A DNA stretch of 60,103 bases, taken from the NCBI GenBank assembly GCA_009777175.1, contig WRMI01000010.1, forward strand, positions 1 through 60,103, read 5' to 3'. The notes under the pieces were generated by a model that saw only the letters and a list, made by a program, of their open reading frames with translations, made no database searches and was not told the DNA's origin. The position numbers and the translations under genes are program-made. Shown piece by piece: positions 44,279-53,948 of this stretch (positions within the stretch are counted from its first letter, which is position 1; every line of letters starts with the position of its first letter). The stretch is from Marinilabiliaceae bacterium (GTDB lineage Bacteria > Bacteroidota > Bacteroidia > Bacteroidales > Marinilabiliaceae).

Positions 44279-44353
44279 GGTGCGGTAGTTCAGTTTGGTT
44301 AGAATATCGGCCTGTCACGCCGGAGGTCGCGGGTTCGAGTCCCGTCCGCACCG
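44279..44353 (+). tRNA. Second tRNA-Asp (GTC), with altered D loop
   Basis: 75 bases, nearly identical to the copy 34 bases upstream. Differences: one extra T in the D loop (cagtttggtt), G-to-A at position 26 and C-to-T at the start of the anticodon stem (now a U-G pair). The acceptor, anticodon and T arms are otherwise intact. It may work, or may be an early-decaying duplicate. Confidence 0.85.
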
Positions 44354-45165
44354 CAACAAAAATTCAGAATTCCTGACCTCAAAACAATTTCTAGTTGTTG
44401 AAACGGAAAATATTATTTTTTCTAAGGGAATCAAGGTGTCATTCATTTTGGTTTTTTGCATTCTTTTAAACGACGCGTTGAATTTATTGAAATGAATGTG
44501 ACGCTCGGTGGTAATTAATTTCAAAGCAAATACCCGCATTCGTTAGGAATGCGACCAAATTGCGTCCTAAAATTCCATTTTAACCCGTTACAATCAAAAT
44601 AATTAAAAAATTTAATTTATTCTCAATTATTTTAATTTTGGTAATGTTGTAGTTCACAAATTGTGCAAGACTAAAGATCTAGTTAAAGCATTTGGCGAGT
44701 GAAGCAAAAATATACTGATTTCAATTTCGATGGTTTGAAAAAAAAAATTTTTTTTTTCAACTTTCATCGAGTAAGATTCAACTCTTTATAATGTAGCAAA
44801 ATTTTTGTAAACCCGTTGCAATAATAGGGGAACGCAGATTTAGGTTTGTGATCCTCTTTTTTTTTGAAACAAATAATAATTTTTTCAGAAAACAAAATAT
44901 TCTTTTCTTTTTAACGTTTATCTGGTTTAATAATTTAACCAATTTTTTTCATAAGAATAATCAAAAGAAGATAGATAAAAAAGATGCGACAGATTTTCAC
45001 AGGTAACAAAGTTTTTTACGTAGGGCATTTTGAATCAGTCCCTTCAGGCTATGCAATGAGCCTGCCGAAATTGAACTTCGTTTTATTAACCGCTGGTTTT
45101 TCCCACAGTATTTACTGAAAATTTGTGTAATTAATGTCTAAAAATAAATAATAAAATAAATAACT
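44354..45165. other. Gene-free region of about 800 bases
   Basis: Holds degenerate GCATTCC-type elements (44448-44565), poly-T and poly-A runs (44740-44760) and words such as gatgcgacagattttcacag. No frame longer than 75 codons with a plausible product. The last 170 bases lead to the sugar dehydrogenase and have no promoter I can place. Confidence 0.5.
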
Positions 45166-46455
45166 ATGTTTAAAGAACTTATAGAAAAGAAGACAAAATT
45201 GTCTGTTATTGGGTTAGGATATGTAGGTCTGCCCATTGCGTTAGAATTTGCAAAAAAAATGAAAGTAGTTGGCTTTGACATCAAAGAAGAGCGCATCGAT
45301 TTGATGAAACAAAAAATCGACCCAAGCAACGAATTGGAAACTGAAGCATTCGACGGAACTGACATATATTTTACGTCAGATTTTAACGATTTACGCGACG
45401 CAACATTTCATGTTGTTGCCGTTCCAACTCCAATAAACAATCATAATTTGCCCGATTTGACTCCGCTTCTCAGCGCTTGCAATTGTGTAGGAAAAATTTT
45501 GAAAAAAGGGGATTATGTTGTTTTTGAATCAACCGTTTATCCCGGTTGTACCGAAGACGACTGCGTTCCTATCCTTGAAAAAGAATCAGGATTGAAATTC
45601 AATATCGACTTTAAAGTTGGATATTCGCCCGAACGTATTAATCCCGGCGATAAAGAGCATACTTTAACAAAAATTTTAAAAATAGTTGCTGGAAGCGACC
45701 CCGAATCTTTGGAAGAAATTTCTAAAATCTATTCCTCAATTATCACTGCCGGAATTTACAAAGCAAGTAGCATAAAAGTTGCCGAAGCAGCCAAAATTAT
45801 TGAAAATACACAACGAGACGTGAACATTGCATTGATGAACGAACTCTCTTTAATTTTCAACAGACTCAATATCAATACTTTTGAAGTATTAGAAGCAGCG
45901 GGTACAAAATGGAATTTTTTACGTTTCTTCCCCGGATTAGTTGGTGGACATTGCATCGGTGTAGACCCTTATTATCTAACTTATAAGGCAAATGAACTCG
46001 GATATCACTCCAAAATTATCAATGGTGGACGTGTTATAAATGATGGAATGGCAGCATACGTGGCGCGACAAGTCGTTAAAAAACTAATTTCCAAAAATAT
46101 AAAAGTCAACGGCTCACGAATTTTAGTCATGGGAACTACTTTTAAAGAGAACGTTAGCGATATTCGAAACTCAAAAGTTGCAGATTTAATTCACGAACTG
46201 CAATCATTCTGCGTAAACGTCGAAGTCGTCGACCCACACGCTTGTTCCAAAGAACTGAAACATGAATATGGATATGGGTTAATTGAAAAACCAACAGGAA
46301 AATACAGTGCAGTTATTCTCGCAGTTAATCATCAAACAAATATGGATCTCACTGAAACCGATTTTGAAAATTTGATAGAAAACAATGGTATATTTGTTGA
46401 TATTAAAGGAGTTTTCAGAGGAAAAATTCACAAAATAGATTATTGGAGCTTGTGA
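45166..46455 (+). CDS. UDP-sugar 6-dehydrogenase (WbpA/TviB group)
   Basis: 429 residues, cytosolic. N-terminal NAD-binding VIGLGYVGLPIALEF (about 14-28), VVAVPTPIN, ESTVYPGCTED and YSPERINPGD belong to UDP-glucose/GlcNAc/GalNAc dehydrogenases. VEAAKIIENTQRDVNIALMNE-like and GGHCIGVDPYYL, with the catalytic cysteine, follow. The C-terminal part is the UDP-binding domain (LVMGTTFKENVSDIRNSKV). IGVDPYYL and PGCTEDDC point to the UDP-HexNAc branch (WbpA, TviB, WecC) rather than UDP-glucose. It may supply UDP-GlcNAcA for the wbpB/D/E-like genes at 56.9-59.6 kb, though the loci are 11 kb apart. The end, SL-stop (TGATTAG), runs into a TNNTNAG repeat. Confidence 0.9.
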   Translation: MFKELIEKKTKLSVIGLGYVGLPIALEFAKKMKVVGFDIKEERIDLMKQKIDPSNELETEAFDGTDIYFTSDFNDLRDATFHVVAVPTPINNHNLPDLTPLLSACNCVGKILKKGDYVVFESTVYPGCTEDDCVPILEKESGLKFNIDFKVGYSPERINPGDKEHTLTKILKIVAGSDPESLEEISKIYSSIITAGIYKASSIKVAEAAKIIENTQRDVNIALMNELSLIFNRLNINTFEVLEAAGTKWNFLRFFPGLVGGHCIGVDPYYLTYKANELGYHSKIINGGRVINDGMAAYVARQVVKKLISKNIKVNGSRILVMGTTFKENVSDIRNSKVADLIHELQSFCVNVEVVDPHACSKELKHEYGYGLIEKPTGKYSAVILAVNHQTNMDLTETDFENLIENNGIFVDIKGVFRGKIHKIDYWSL

Positions 46456-46580
46456 TTAGTAAATGAGTGAATGAGTATTATGAATTATAGCGACCTTTGC
46501 GTTCTCAATTTTGCGACTTTGCGTTAAAAAAGAGAATGAGTAAATGAGTAAATAAGCCATTAATCACTAACCACTAAAAT
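46453..46580 (+). repeat. Octamer units, CTTTGCG words and CTAACCA units
   Basis: A short mix after the dehydrogenase: tgattagtaaatgagtgaatg, then tttgcgttctcaattttgcg words, octamers, and cactaaccactaa just upstream of the T9SS protein gene. The downstream part and upstream part have opposite orientation, as elsewhere. Confidence 0.75.
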
Positions 46581-46628
46581 TTTTAATAAATTTTATATTA
46601 ACCATTAATTTTTAATTTTTTAATTTTT

Positions 46629-49496
46629 ATGAGAAAGAAGTTATTTTTCACGATTTGTATTTCGTTCGCGTTGTTGTCTCTTTATGGGCAACGTTCTGGC
46701 GGAACGATACATGATTTAGGAAGCGGAGTATATTTAATGGGAGTTTCTCCCAACGGTCAGTATGTTACCGGGTATATACTAATGCAAAACAGTATTTTAT
46801 GGACCGACGATGATGGTTTGGTTCATTTAGAGCCGGGTGGAAACTCTCAGGCTTATGCCGTTTCGGACAATGGAGTTGTAGTTGGACAGTTCTACGACTT
46901 TTCAATTATGTACGAAGAATATGACGGAGAATTATATCCGCTATTTTCGGCAGGTTATTACCAAGATGATCAATGGAACAGTTTGGGAATTAAGCCCGAA
47001 TTGGAGTTTATTGACGGTATGTCGGGAAGTTTAGCGGAAGCTATTTCGGCAGATGGTACAAAAATTGGAGGCTCAATGTACATCCCCGGATGGCGATTAG
47101 AGCCTACGATTTGGACAAATGCAGTGCCAACAGGCTTAGAATTTGAAGCCATTGGACAAGGCGCAAGATTACAAGGAATGTCCGCTGACGGTACAGTCGC
47201 ATGCGGATGGGCAGCGCCTTTTAGCACACGGATGCCCGTTGTTTGGGTAGACGGTGAATTGATTAAAATTACCAACAATGGAATGTGGCTTGAAGGTGAA
47301 GCCTTTAATGTCAGTCCCAACGGCAAATTAGTCGCTCTCAAATTTGACAATAAAGCAGCGATTTATGATGTTGAAAATGAACAATTAACAATTATCGGAG
47401 CTAAAAACAGTGTCTGGGGTGCTTCCGCTACGGCTGTTTCGGACAATGGAGTAGTTGTTGGTTACAACCAACTTGGGCTTGGACTTAATAGAGAAGGTTT
47501 TATCTACACTAAACAATTAGGTATGAGAGACTTCAACGAATATTTAGTCGAGGTTGGTATAGCCGAAGCCGCAACAGCAGACCTTGCTTGCCCAATTTCT
47601 ATTTCTGCTGACGGAAAACGTATTGTTGGATTCGGTTCCGCTGTCAATGGTTGGATTGTTGATATTGACGAACATTTAACAGCACCAAATCCACCATCTA
47701 ATTTGAGTATTGAAGAAAACGGATTCGGAAATATCATTTTGACTTGGGAAGAACCTGACCCTATTGAATCAGCGGTAGAACCCCAATATAATATCTATCG
47801 AAATGATATTAAGATAAATAGCGAATTGATAACCGATACTTCTTATTCTGACATTTTGACTTTAAATGGACAATATTCCTATAAAGTAACGGCTGTTTGG
47901 TTTGAGAACGATGAATCAATTCCTACAAACACCATTTCCGTTAATTTGGGAAAAGTTGAGTTGCCGTTTTTGGAAGATTTTGACTCTGGAAACTTTTCTG
48001 ATAATTATTGGAATATTTCTCCCGATTCTGATACCCGTTGGAACGTCTCATCGTGGACAGGCATTAATCCGCCTGCAATATATTATACAGCGCCAACGGG
48101 AACTACCTACTCAGAATTTTTTGTTTCGCCATATATTAACGCACTTGATTCTGAGGAACTTAAATTGTCATTTAACTTTGCTCCTGCATCTAATTATGGA
48201 GTTCTTTCCAATGAAACGTTTATAATTGAAATTTTTGACGGAACATTTTGGAATATAGTAGAAGAATATATGCCCGTAACTTATTATCCTTCTTTTGAAT
48301 ATAAAGAATTTGACATATCTGACATTGCTGCAGGTAAAGAAATTCGCGTAAGATTCAGAGTTTCAGGTGATAACAAAGGTGATTATTTAAATTGGACCAT
48401 CGATAATATTAATGTTTTTGAACCAAATGATGCATTGATTTTAAGCGTTCCTTTGCGTGTTACCGCTTTTACATTTGATGATGAAACAATTCACGTTAAT
48501 TGGGCAGACCCAGGCGACGTTGCTACTCTTTCATATCTTCAATATAATGACAGAGTTGGCTGGATTGGAAACGAAGGTGTTCCTTTTATAGCAGCCGCAA
48601 AATTCGACGCAAATGATCTAATTGGTTACAACGGATATAAAATGGTTTCAATTACGGCACACCTCACAAATGCCCTCGAAAACAACCAGCCCGAATATAA
48701 ATTAGCCGTGTTTATTGGTGATGAAAGAATCGTGGATCAACCTATTGACAATTATATTCCAAATGATTGGAATACTTTTGAATTAGATGAACCGATAGTT
48801 ATTTCAAGACAAATGGACCAGCCGTTATATTTTGGTATTGAAGTAGTTAGCCATAATAATGATGATTTTCCAATCACTTTGTGTGAAAGACCTTTGAATT
48901 GGGAAACAATGGAATATGAATTTGGTGGACGTTCAAATTTATATTCGGAAGATGGCGGACAAACGTGGGGAGTTCTTTCAGAATTTGATATTCAGAACTC
49001 GGTTGCCGTGAAAGCAAACTTAGTTAGCCACGACGGTGCAAAACCAAAAGAACGACTTATGGGATACAAACTTTTCCGAAATGATGAAAACTTACTCGGA
49101 CAAGATTGGAGTGGTAATGATTATTTGACAGTTTTGAACAACTACACCGACAACGAGCCTCTCGAAAGTGATGACGTATGTTATCAAGTTTTAGCATATT
49201 ACAATGTTCAACAAGAGTCTGAAAAAACTCAATTCTGTCTCGGAGATGAAATTCGTATTGAAGCAGTTTCTGCACAAGATGACCGTTTTGCAGTATTTCC
49301 AAACCCTGTTGATGACTTTATTACTATCGAAGGTGAAAATTTTGCAAAAGCCGAACTATTTGATATGAAAGGAACTATAATTATTAGTACCGATAAAAAT
49401 AAAATTTCGCTAAAGAATCTCCCAAAAGGTATATATCTGCTCAAAATTGAGACAATAGACGGCGATTTTGTTGCAAAAAAGATTATTAAAAATTGA
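46629..49496 (+). CDS. T9SS-sorted multidomain surface protein
   Basis: 955 residues. Signal peptide 1-20 (ending LYGQ). Residues about 25-345 contain seven HAF-type repeats (VSPNGQYVTGY, VSDNGVVVG, ISADGTKIGG, MSADGTVACGW, VSDNGVVVGYN, ISADGKRIVGFG), probably a propeller. A fibronectin type III domain is at about 355-445 (APNPPSNLSIEENG). A cleaved-adhesin/choice-of-anchor-J domain follows at about 450-610 (LPFLEDFDSGNFSDNYW). A second FN3-like stretch lies at about 625-870. The last 80 residues are a type A sorting domain: FAVFPNPVDDFITIEG, FDMKGTII, LPKGIYLLKIE, KKIIKN. It is exported through the T9SS and attached to the surface or released. Domain content suggests adhesion; no catalytic motif seen. 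Confidence 0.88.
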   Translation: MRKKLFFTICISFALLSLYGQRSGGTIHDLGSGVYLMGVSPNGQYVTGYILMQNSILWTDDDGLVHLEPGGNSQAYAVSDNGVVVGQFYDFSIMYEEYDGELYPLFSAGYYQDDQWNSLGIKPELEFIDGMSGSLAEAISADGTKIGGSMYIPGWRLEPTIWTNAVPTGLEFEAIGQGARLQGMSADGTVACGWAAPFSTRMPVVWVDGELIKITNNGMWLEGEAFNVSPNGKLVALKFDNKAAIYDVENEQLTIIGAKNSVWGASATAVSDNGVVVGYNQLGLGLNREGFIYTKQLGMRDFNEYLVEVGIAEAATADLACPISISADGKRIVGFGSAVNGWIVDIDEHLTAPNPPSNLSIEENGFGNIILTWEEPDPIESAVEPQYNIYRNDIKINSELITDTSYSDILTLNGQYSYKVTAVWFENDESIPTNTISVNLGKVELPFLEDFDSGNFSDNYWNISPDSDTRWNVSSWTGINPPAIYYTAPTGTTYSEFFVSPYINALDSEELKLSFNFAPASNYGVLSNETFIIEIFDGTFWNIVEEYMPVTYYPSFEYKEFDISDIAAGKEIRVRFRVSGDNKGDYLNWTIDNINVFEPNDALILSVPLRVTAFTFDDETIHVNWADPGDVATLSYLQYNDRVGWIGNEGVPFIAAAKFDANDLIGYNGYKMVSITAHLTNALENNQPEYKLAVFIGDERIVDQPIDNYIPNDWNTFELDEPIVISRQMDQPLYFGIEVVSHNNDDFPITLCERPLNWETMEYEFGGRSNLYSEDGGQTWGVLSEFDIQNSVAVKANLVSHDGAKPKERLMGYKLFRNDENLLGQDWSGNDYLTVLNNYTDNEPLESDDVCYQVLAYYNVQQESEKTQFCLGDEIRIEAVSAQDDRFAVFPNPVDDFITIEGENFAKAELFDMKGTIIISTDKNKISLKNLPKGIYLLKIETIDGDFVAKKIIKN

Positions 49497-49525
49497 TTGT
49501 CATAAGAGTTTTTTATCATCGTGAG

Positions 49526-49560
49526 AAGGCGGATTTTATTATAAAATCCGCCTTTATTTT
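49526..49560 (+). terminator. Rho-independent terminator after the T9SS protein gene
   Basis: Perfect 11-bp stem ggcggatttta / taaaatccgcc with a 3-base loop, extended by A-T pairs and followed by TTTATTTTT. It is 30 bases after the stop and the clearest intrinsic terminator in the window. Confidence 0.9.
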
Positions 49561-50042
49561 TGGAAGTATGAGATAGAATTTGCGACCCTTGTGATTATTG
49601 CGCAAAACCCTTATTTCAGATTGCCTTTCCTCTGGGAAAATCAAAATGTTTCCTTTTTATGAAATATTTATCATCCCCTGTTTTCTACATTCCGTTAGGC
49701 GATGCATTGAATTTTTTGAAATGAATGCATTCTAATATCTAATATGTTCCTTATTTTCACTTCATTTATTTTTCAAAACATCCTCTTTTTTTTCATACCT
49801 AATAAGAAAAATGAAAAGCACACAGAATAGTCCGATACGGTAGATTACCGCAGATTTTACTTTCAGCAAGATATTCAAAAAAAAACTGTGTTTATCAGTT
49901 TAATCTGTCTGCTTATAAATAATAAAAATTACAAAAAAAGGTTGATAAATCTTCAAATTTGAAAAATAATTATTGACAACCATTTTTTGTGTTTAAATTT
50001 TGATTATTTTTGCGGCGCAATAAATAATAAAAACTATATAAA
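49561..50042. other. Gene-free spacer with a repeat element and promoter
   Basis: Contains a cattccgttaggcgatgcat element (49688-49735) and an AT-rich stretch. A -7 element TATTTTTG at 50005-50012 precedes the small membrane-protein gene by 31 bases. Words cacacagaatag and gcagattttac recur in other spacers. Confidence 0.6.
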
Positions 50043-50381
50043 ATGCGATTAAAATTTTTTCATATTCCCAAGCCTCGCCGCTTTAACTATCAACCCGTAT
50101 ATTATGATGAGGCAAAAGAGCGGCGAATTGAACGCGAGCGTAGAATACGCGAAGAGTTAGGAATGTCCCTTCCGGGAGAAGACCAAAACAGAAGTGCCGA
50201 ACAAAGAATTAGAGGCAAATTTTCTTCATATCGGGCTAATACTAAGGATATTGAGTTCACAAGAAGAGCAAAACGCACTTCAAATACTAGAATAGTTGTG
50301 CTTGTGGTCTTAATTTTTACAATTATGTTCTATATGGGTGGCTTTCGACTGGAACGACTTTTTTCTATTTTTTTTAATTAA
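50043..50381 (+). CDS. Small single-pass membrane protein upstream of mutL
   Basis: 112 residues. Residues 1-80 are very basic and charged (DEAKERRIERERRIREELGM), and about 83-103 form one membrane helix (RIVVLVVLIFTIMFYMGGF), so the N-terminus is likely cytosolic. I know similar small proteins in front of mutL in other Bacteroidetes but no function. The gap to mutL is 17 bases, so they share a transcript. It has its own -7 element upstream. Confidence 0.75.
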   Translation: MRLKFFHIPKPRRFNYQPVYYDEAKERRIERERRIREELGMSLPGEDQNRSAEQRIRGKFSSYRANTKDIEFTRRAKRTSNTRIVVLVVLIFTIMFYMGGFRLERLFSIFFN

Positions 50382-50398
50382 AAAAATCTATTGTATAA

Positions 50399-52240
50399 AT
50401 GGCTGATACAATACAATTGTTGCCTGATTCGGTTGCAAATCAGATTGCTGCGGGCGAGGTAATACAGCGTCCCGCATCATTAGTAAAAGAATTGATGGAA
50501 AATGCCATTGATGCTGGTGCTAACGAAATCTGTGTAACAATAAAAGATGCGGGCAGAACACTTGTTCAGGTGGTTGATAACGGGTGCGGAATGTCTGAAA
50601 CCGATGCCCGTATGTCGTTCGAGCGTCACGCAACCTCAAAAATAAAATGTGCAAGCGACCTTTTTTCCATTCGAACCATGGGTTTCAGAGGTGAAGCATT
50701 GGCATCAATTGCGGCTGTTGCGCACGTTGAATTAATTACCAAAAAAAGAGATGCCGAGTTAGGTACAAAAATTGTCATATCAGCCTCAAAAGTGGAATCG
50801 CAAGTGATAACCGCATGTTCCGAAGGTTGTTGCTTATCAGTAAAAAATCTTTTTTTCAATATCCCTGCACGAAGAAGATTCCTTAAATCTAATGCCACTG
50901 AAGAACGACATATTATTAACGAGTTTCAAAGAGTTGTAATTGCAAATCCTCAAATTTATTTTAAACTTTTTAATAATGATTTGTCGCTATATAACTTGCC
51001 TGTTTCGAACGTTAAACAGCGGATTATCAATATTGTAGGGAAACAGATTAGTTCGCATCTTATTCCTATTGAAGTAAATACGACAATTGTAAAAATAACA
51101 GGCTTTATCGGAACTCCGCAGGGTGCCAAAAAAACTGCAGGTGACCAATTTTTTTTCGTAAATAGTCGTTTTATGAAACATCCCTACCTTCACAAAGCAG
51201 TAGTTGCGGCATATAGCAAATTGATACCATCCGACACGTTCCCTCCATATTTTATCTTTTTTGATGTAAATCCCGAACTTATTGATATCAACATACATCC
51301 AACAAAGACGGAAATAAAATTTGAAGACGAAATCGCTATTTGGAAAATATTGAACGCGGGAATTAGGGAGAGTCTCGGAAAATTTAACGTAGTTCCGTCT
51401 ATTGATTTTGATACTGAAGGAATGATTGATATCCCTGTTTTACGGGGAAAGCCAGAAGTCTCGCCTCCTCACATTAATTATAATCCTGATTATGACCCTT
51501 TTGATAACCCGAAAGATAGGCAAAGGTATGGAGTTCCTAAAAAATGGGAAACCCTTTACGACACTTTTTTATCCGCAAAAAATGAATACAGAAATAATAA
51601 TGATTCTGTAATTCTATCTTCAAAATCAATTGGAAATGAAAATTTACAACAATTGCCGTTGAATATTGAACAGCCGTTACAAAGTTTGTTTTTTCAAATA
51701 AAAAACCGATATATTTTGATGCCTGTCAAATCTGGACTAATGATCATCGACCAAAGGCGTGCGCATGAACGTATCCTTTTTGAACGATTTATGTCTTCAA
51801 TTCAAAATAATAGAATTGCGTCCCAACTGCTTTTGTTCCCCGAAACTATTTCTTTTAACCTTGAAAATTCTGTTTTGATAAATGAAATAGAAGAGGATTT
51901 AAAAATCTTTGGTTTTGATATACATCCTCTCGAAAACGACACTTTCATCATCAAAGGAGTTCCCGTGGATTTAAGCAATATAAACGTTGCGACCCTATTA
52001 GATGAAATTATAGAAACATACAAAAGTCGCGAAATCAATGCAGAGACCGAAATAAAAGAGGAATTAGCAATGGTTTTAGCAAAAAAAGGATGTTTGAATT
52101 CCAATGAACATCTCACCCCAGAGGATATGTCATCGCTTGTTAATCAACTTTTTAGGTGCCAAAAACCAAAATTCACACCAACCGGAAAAACAATAATTTC
52201 TATTTTTTCTAACGAAGAATTGGAAATAAGGTTTAAATAG
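50399..52240 (+). CDS. mutL: DNA mismatch repair protein MutL
   Basis: 613 residues. The N-terminal GHKL ATPase is complete: IAAGEVIQRPASLVKELMENAIDAGA, DNGCGM, HATSKI, TMGFRGEALASI. The linker is at about 330-430. The C-terminal dimerisation and endonuclease domain starts near 435. The metal-site motif usually written DQHAxHE reads DQRRAHE at D451, so the first histidine is an arginine; VLAKKGCL and the terminal CQKPKFTPTGKTI are present. MutL couples MutS mismatch recognition to strand nicking and removal. The stop codon is the start of a TTATCAG array. Confidence 0.96.
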   Translation: MADTIQLLPDSVANQIAAGEVIQRPASLVKELMENAIDAGANEICVTIKDAGRTLVQVVDNGCGMSETDARMSFERHATSKIKCASDLFSIRTMGFRGEALASIAAVAHVELITKKRDAELGTKIVISASKVESQVITACSEGCCLSVKNLFFNIPARRRFLKSNATEERHIINEFQRVVIANPQIYFKLFNNDLSLYNLPVSNVKQRIINIVGKQISSHLIPIEVNTTIVKITGFIGTPQGAKKTAGDQFFFVNSRFMKHPYLHKAVVAAYSKLIPSDTFPPYFIFFDVNPELIDINIHPTKTEIKFEDEIAIWKILNAGIRESLGKFNVVPSIDFDTEGMIDIPVLRGKPEVSPPHINYNPDYDPFDNPKDRQRYGVPKKWETLYDTFLSAKNEYRNNNDSVILSSKSIGNENLQQLPLNIEQPLQSLFFQIKNRYILMPVKSGLMIIDQRRAHERILFERFMSSIQNNRIASQLLLFPETISFNLENSVLINEIEEDLKIFGFDIHPLENDTFIIKGVPVDLSNINVATLLDEIIETYKSREINAETEIKEELAMVLAKKGCLNSNEHLTPEDMSSLVNQLFRCQKPKFTPTGKTIISIFSNEELEIRFK

Positions 52241-52290
52241 TTATCAGTTTTCAGTTATCAGTTATCAGTTTTCAGTTGCCAGTGAACGAG
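52238..52290 (+). repeat. TTATCAG/TTTTCAG array after mutL
   Basis: Units ttatcag, ttttcag, ttatcag, ttatcag, ttttcag, ttgccag, starting with the TAG stop codon of mutL. Confidence 0.9.
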
Positions 52291-52421
52291 TATCTGTCTA
52301 TTCTGTGTCCTCTGTGTGATTCTGAATAAATCAGGTTAAATTAACGAAACCTTTTTACTATATTTTTCACAATATTGGTAAAATTATTTTTCACAAAAAA
52401 AATATTTTTTATTTATCTACG

Positions 52422-52452
52422 TTTGTAATTAATAAAATTTTATCTACTTTTG
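52422..52452 (+). promoter_or_regulatory. Promoter of lepB
   Basis: TTTG at 52422-52425, 19 bases, then TACTTTTG at 52445-52452. The ATG is 35 bases downstream. A textbook Bacteroidetes promoter. Confidence 0.75.
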
Positions 52453-52486
52453 TCGAAAATTATTTATAGAATTAAACGAGATTTAT

Positions 52487-53899
52487 ATGCAAAAACCAAC
52501 ATTGAAAGCAATTATCAAATGTTCCATTTATTCACTAATTTTTATCCTTACGGTCGTTTGGATAGGTAATTATTGGCTGCTATTTGGGCTGCCCATAATT
52601 TTCGATATCTACATATCTAAATATGTTCCATGGAATTTTTGGAAAAAACCAAAAGATGGCAAAAAAGTACCAGCCTGGATTGAATGGACTGACGCTCTGA
52701 TATTTGCATTAGTTGCAGTCTATATCATCAATATTTTTCTTTTTCAGAACTATAAAATTCCAACGTCATCATTAGAAAAAACTATGCTCGTTGGCGATCA
52801 TCTCTTTGTTAGCAAAGTAAGTTTTGGACCAAGAATGCCATTTACTCCCATTGCATTTCCGTTGGTACAGAATGCTTTCCCTGTTATTAACGCAAAATCA
52901 TACACAGATTGGCCCACGTGGAAATATAAACGTTTAAAGGGATTTAGCGAAGTTTTGAGAGATGATATCGTAGTTTTTAATTTTCCAACTGGCGATACCG
53001 TTCCGTTTTTTTACACAAATCCCGATTATTACATAACAATCAGGACAAGAGGGGAAGAAATCCTTGCTTTAAACCCTAATCTCCTTAAAGACAAAGAGTT
53101 TGAAACTGAGTTTGAAGAACGACAATTCATAAATAGTTTAGGTCGAAAATATGTTTACGACAATCAAGATCATCTTGGCAAGGTTGTTTATCGTCCTATT
53201 GATAGGCGCGACAATTACGTAAAACGGTGCGTTGCTACACCCGGCGATGTGTTCGAAATCAGAAAAAATCAAATTTATATCAATGGTTCACCTGCCAAAA
53301 ACCACGAACATTTACAACATAACTACATATTAACCACTGATGGTACGCAACTTAATGCCCGTTTTTTTGAAAAATTAGGAGTCTCAGAAGCAGACAGATT
53401 GTCCAATGGACACCACTATTCAATTCCTTTGACCGAAAAAATGCTCGAAGAAGTTAAAACATTTCCTGTAATTAAGTCTATTAGGATTGAAGAAGATTTC
53501 AGTCCCGTTTTTCCTTATAGCCAATTTTTTCAGTGGACACGAGACAATTACGGTCCCGTTACAATTCCCAAATCGGGGGCTACCATTGATTTAACCTTAG
53601 AAAATATTCTTTTATACGAAAGAATTATCACCGCTTATGAAAATAATTTATTAGAAGTGAAAGATAGCACAATTTTAATCAACGGTGAGCCTGCCAATAA
53701 ATATACATTCACAAAAAATTATTACTTTATGATGGGCGATAATCGGCATAGGTCTGCCGACTCTCGCTATTGGGGTTTTGTACCCGAAGACCATATAGTT
53801 GGACGACCTATATTAGTGTGGCTTTCATTAGATGCAGACAAAAAATTTCCCGCTAATATTAGGTGGAAACGGTTTTTTAAAATGGTTAACAAAAGTTGA
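52487..53899 (+). CDS. lepB: Signal peptidase I
   Basis: 470 residues, integral to the inner membrane. Helices lie at about 12-45 and 69-86. The catalytic serine S95 is in IPTSSLEKTM (IPSGSMxPT in relatives; the glycine is a serine here). The general base K246 is in DNYVKRCVATPGD. The C-terminal MMGDNRHRSADSRYWGFVPEDHIVGRP is the conserved box E. The protein is long because of an insertion of about 180 residues between the first catalytic boxes and box D and another after it, as usual for Bacteroidetes. It removes signal peptides from exported proteins. It is the first of what may be a lepB-fabG-DUF6340 transcript. Confidence 0.95.
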   Translation: MQKPTLKAIIKCSIYSLIFILTVVWIGNYWLLFGLPIIFDIYISKYVPWNFWKKPKDGKKVPAWIEWTDALIFALVAVYIINIFLFQNYKIPTSSLEKTMLVGDHLFVSKVSFGPRMPFTPIAFPLVQNAFPVINAKSYTDWPTWKYKRLKGFSEVLRDDIVVFNFPTGDTVPFFYTNPDYYITIRTRGEEILALNPNLLKDKEFETEFEERQFINSLGRKYVYDNQDHLGKVVYRPIDRRDNYVKRCVATPGDVFEIRKNQIYINGSPAKNHEHLQHNYILTTDGTQLNARFFEKLGVSEADRLSNGHHYSIPLTEKMLEEVKTFPVIKSIRIEEDFSPVFPYSQFFQWTRDNYGPVTIPKSGATIDLTLENILLYERIITAYENNLLEVKDSTILINGEPANKYTFTKNYYFMMGDNRHRSADSRYWGFVPEDHIVGRPILVWLSLDADKKFPANIRWKRFFKMVNKS

Positions 53900-53948
53900 T
53901 AAAACACTTTAAATTTGAACAAAATAAAAACATAATAATAAATTAAAA

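Noticed and set aside
44295-44539. Open frames across the second tRNA-Asp
   Set aside because: They read through a tRNA gene on either strand. The GRDSNPRP-type peptide is a familiar artefact of antisense tRNA translation.
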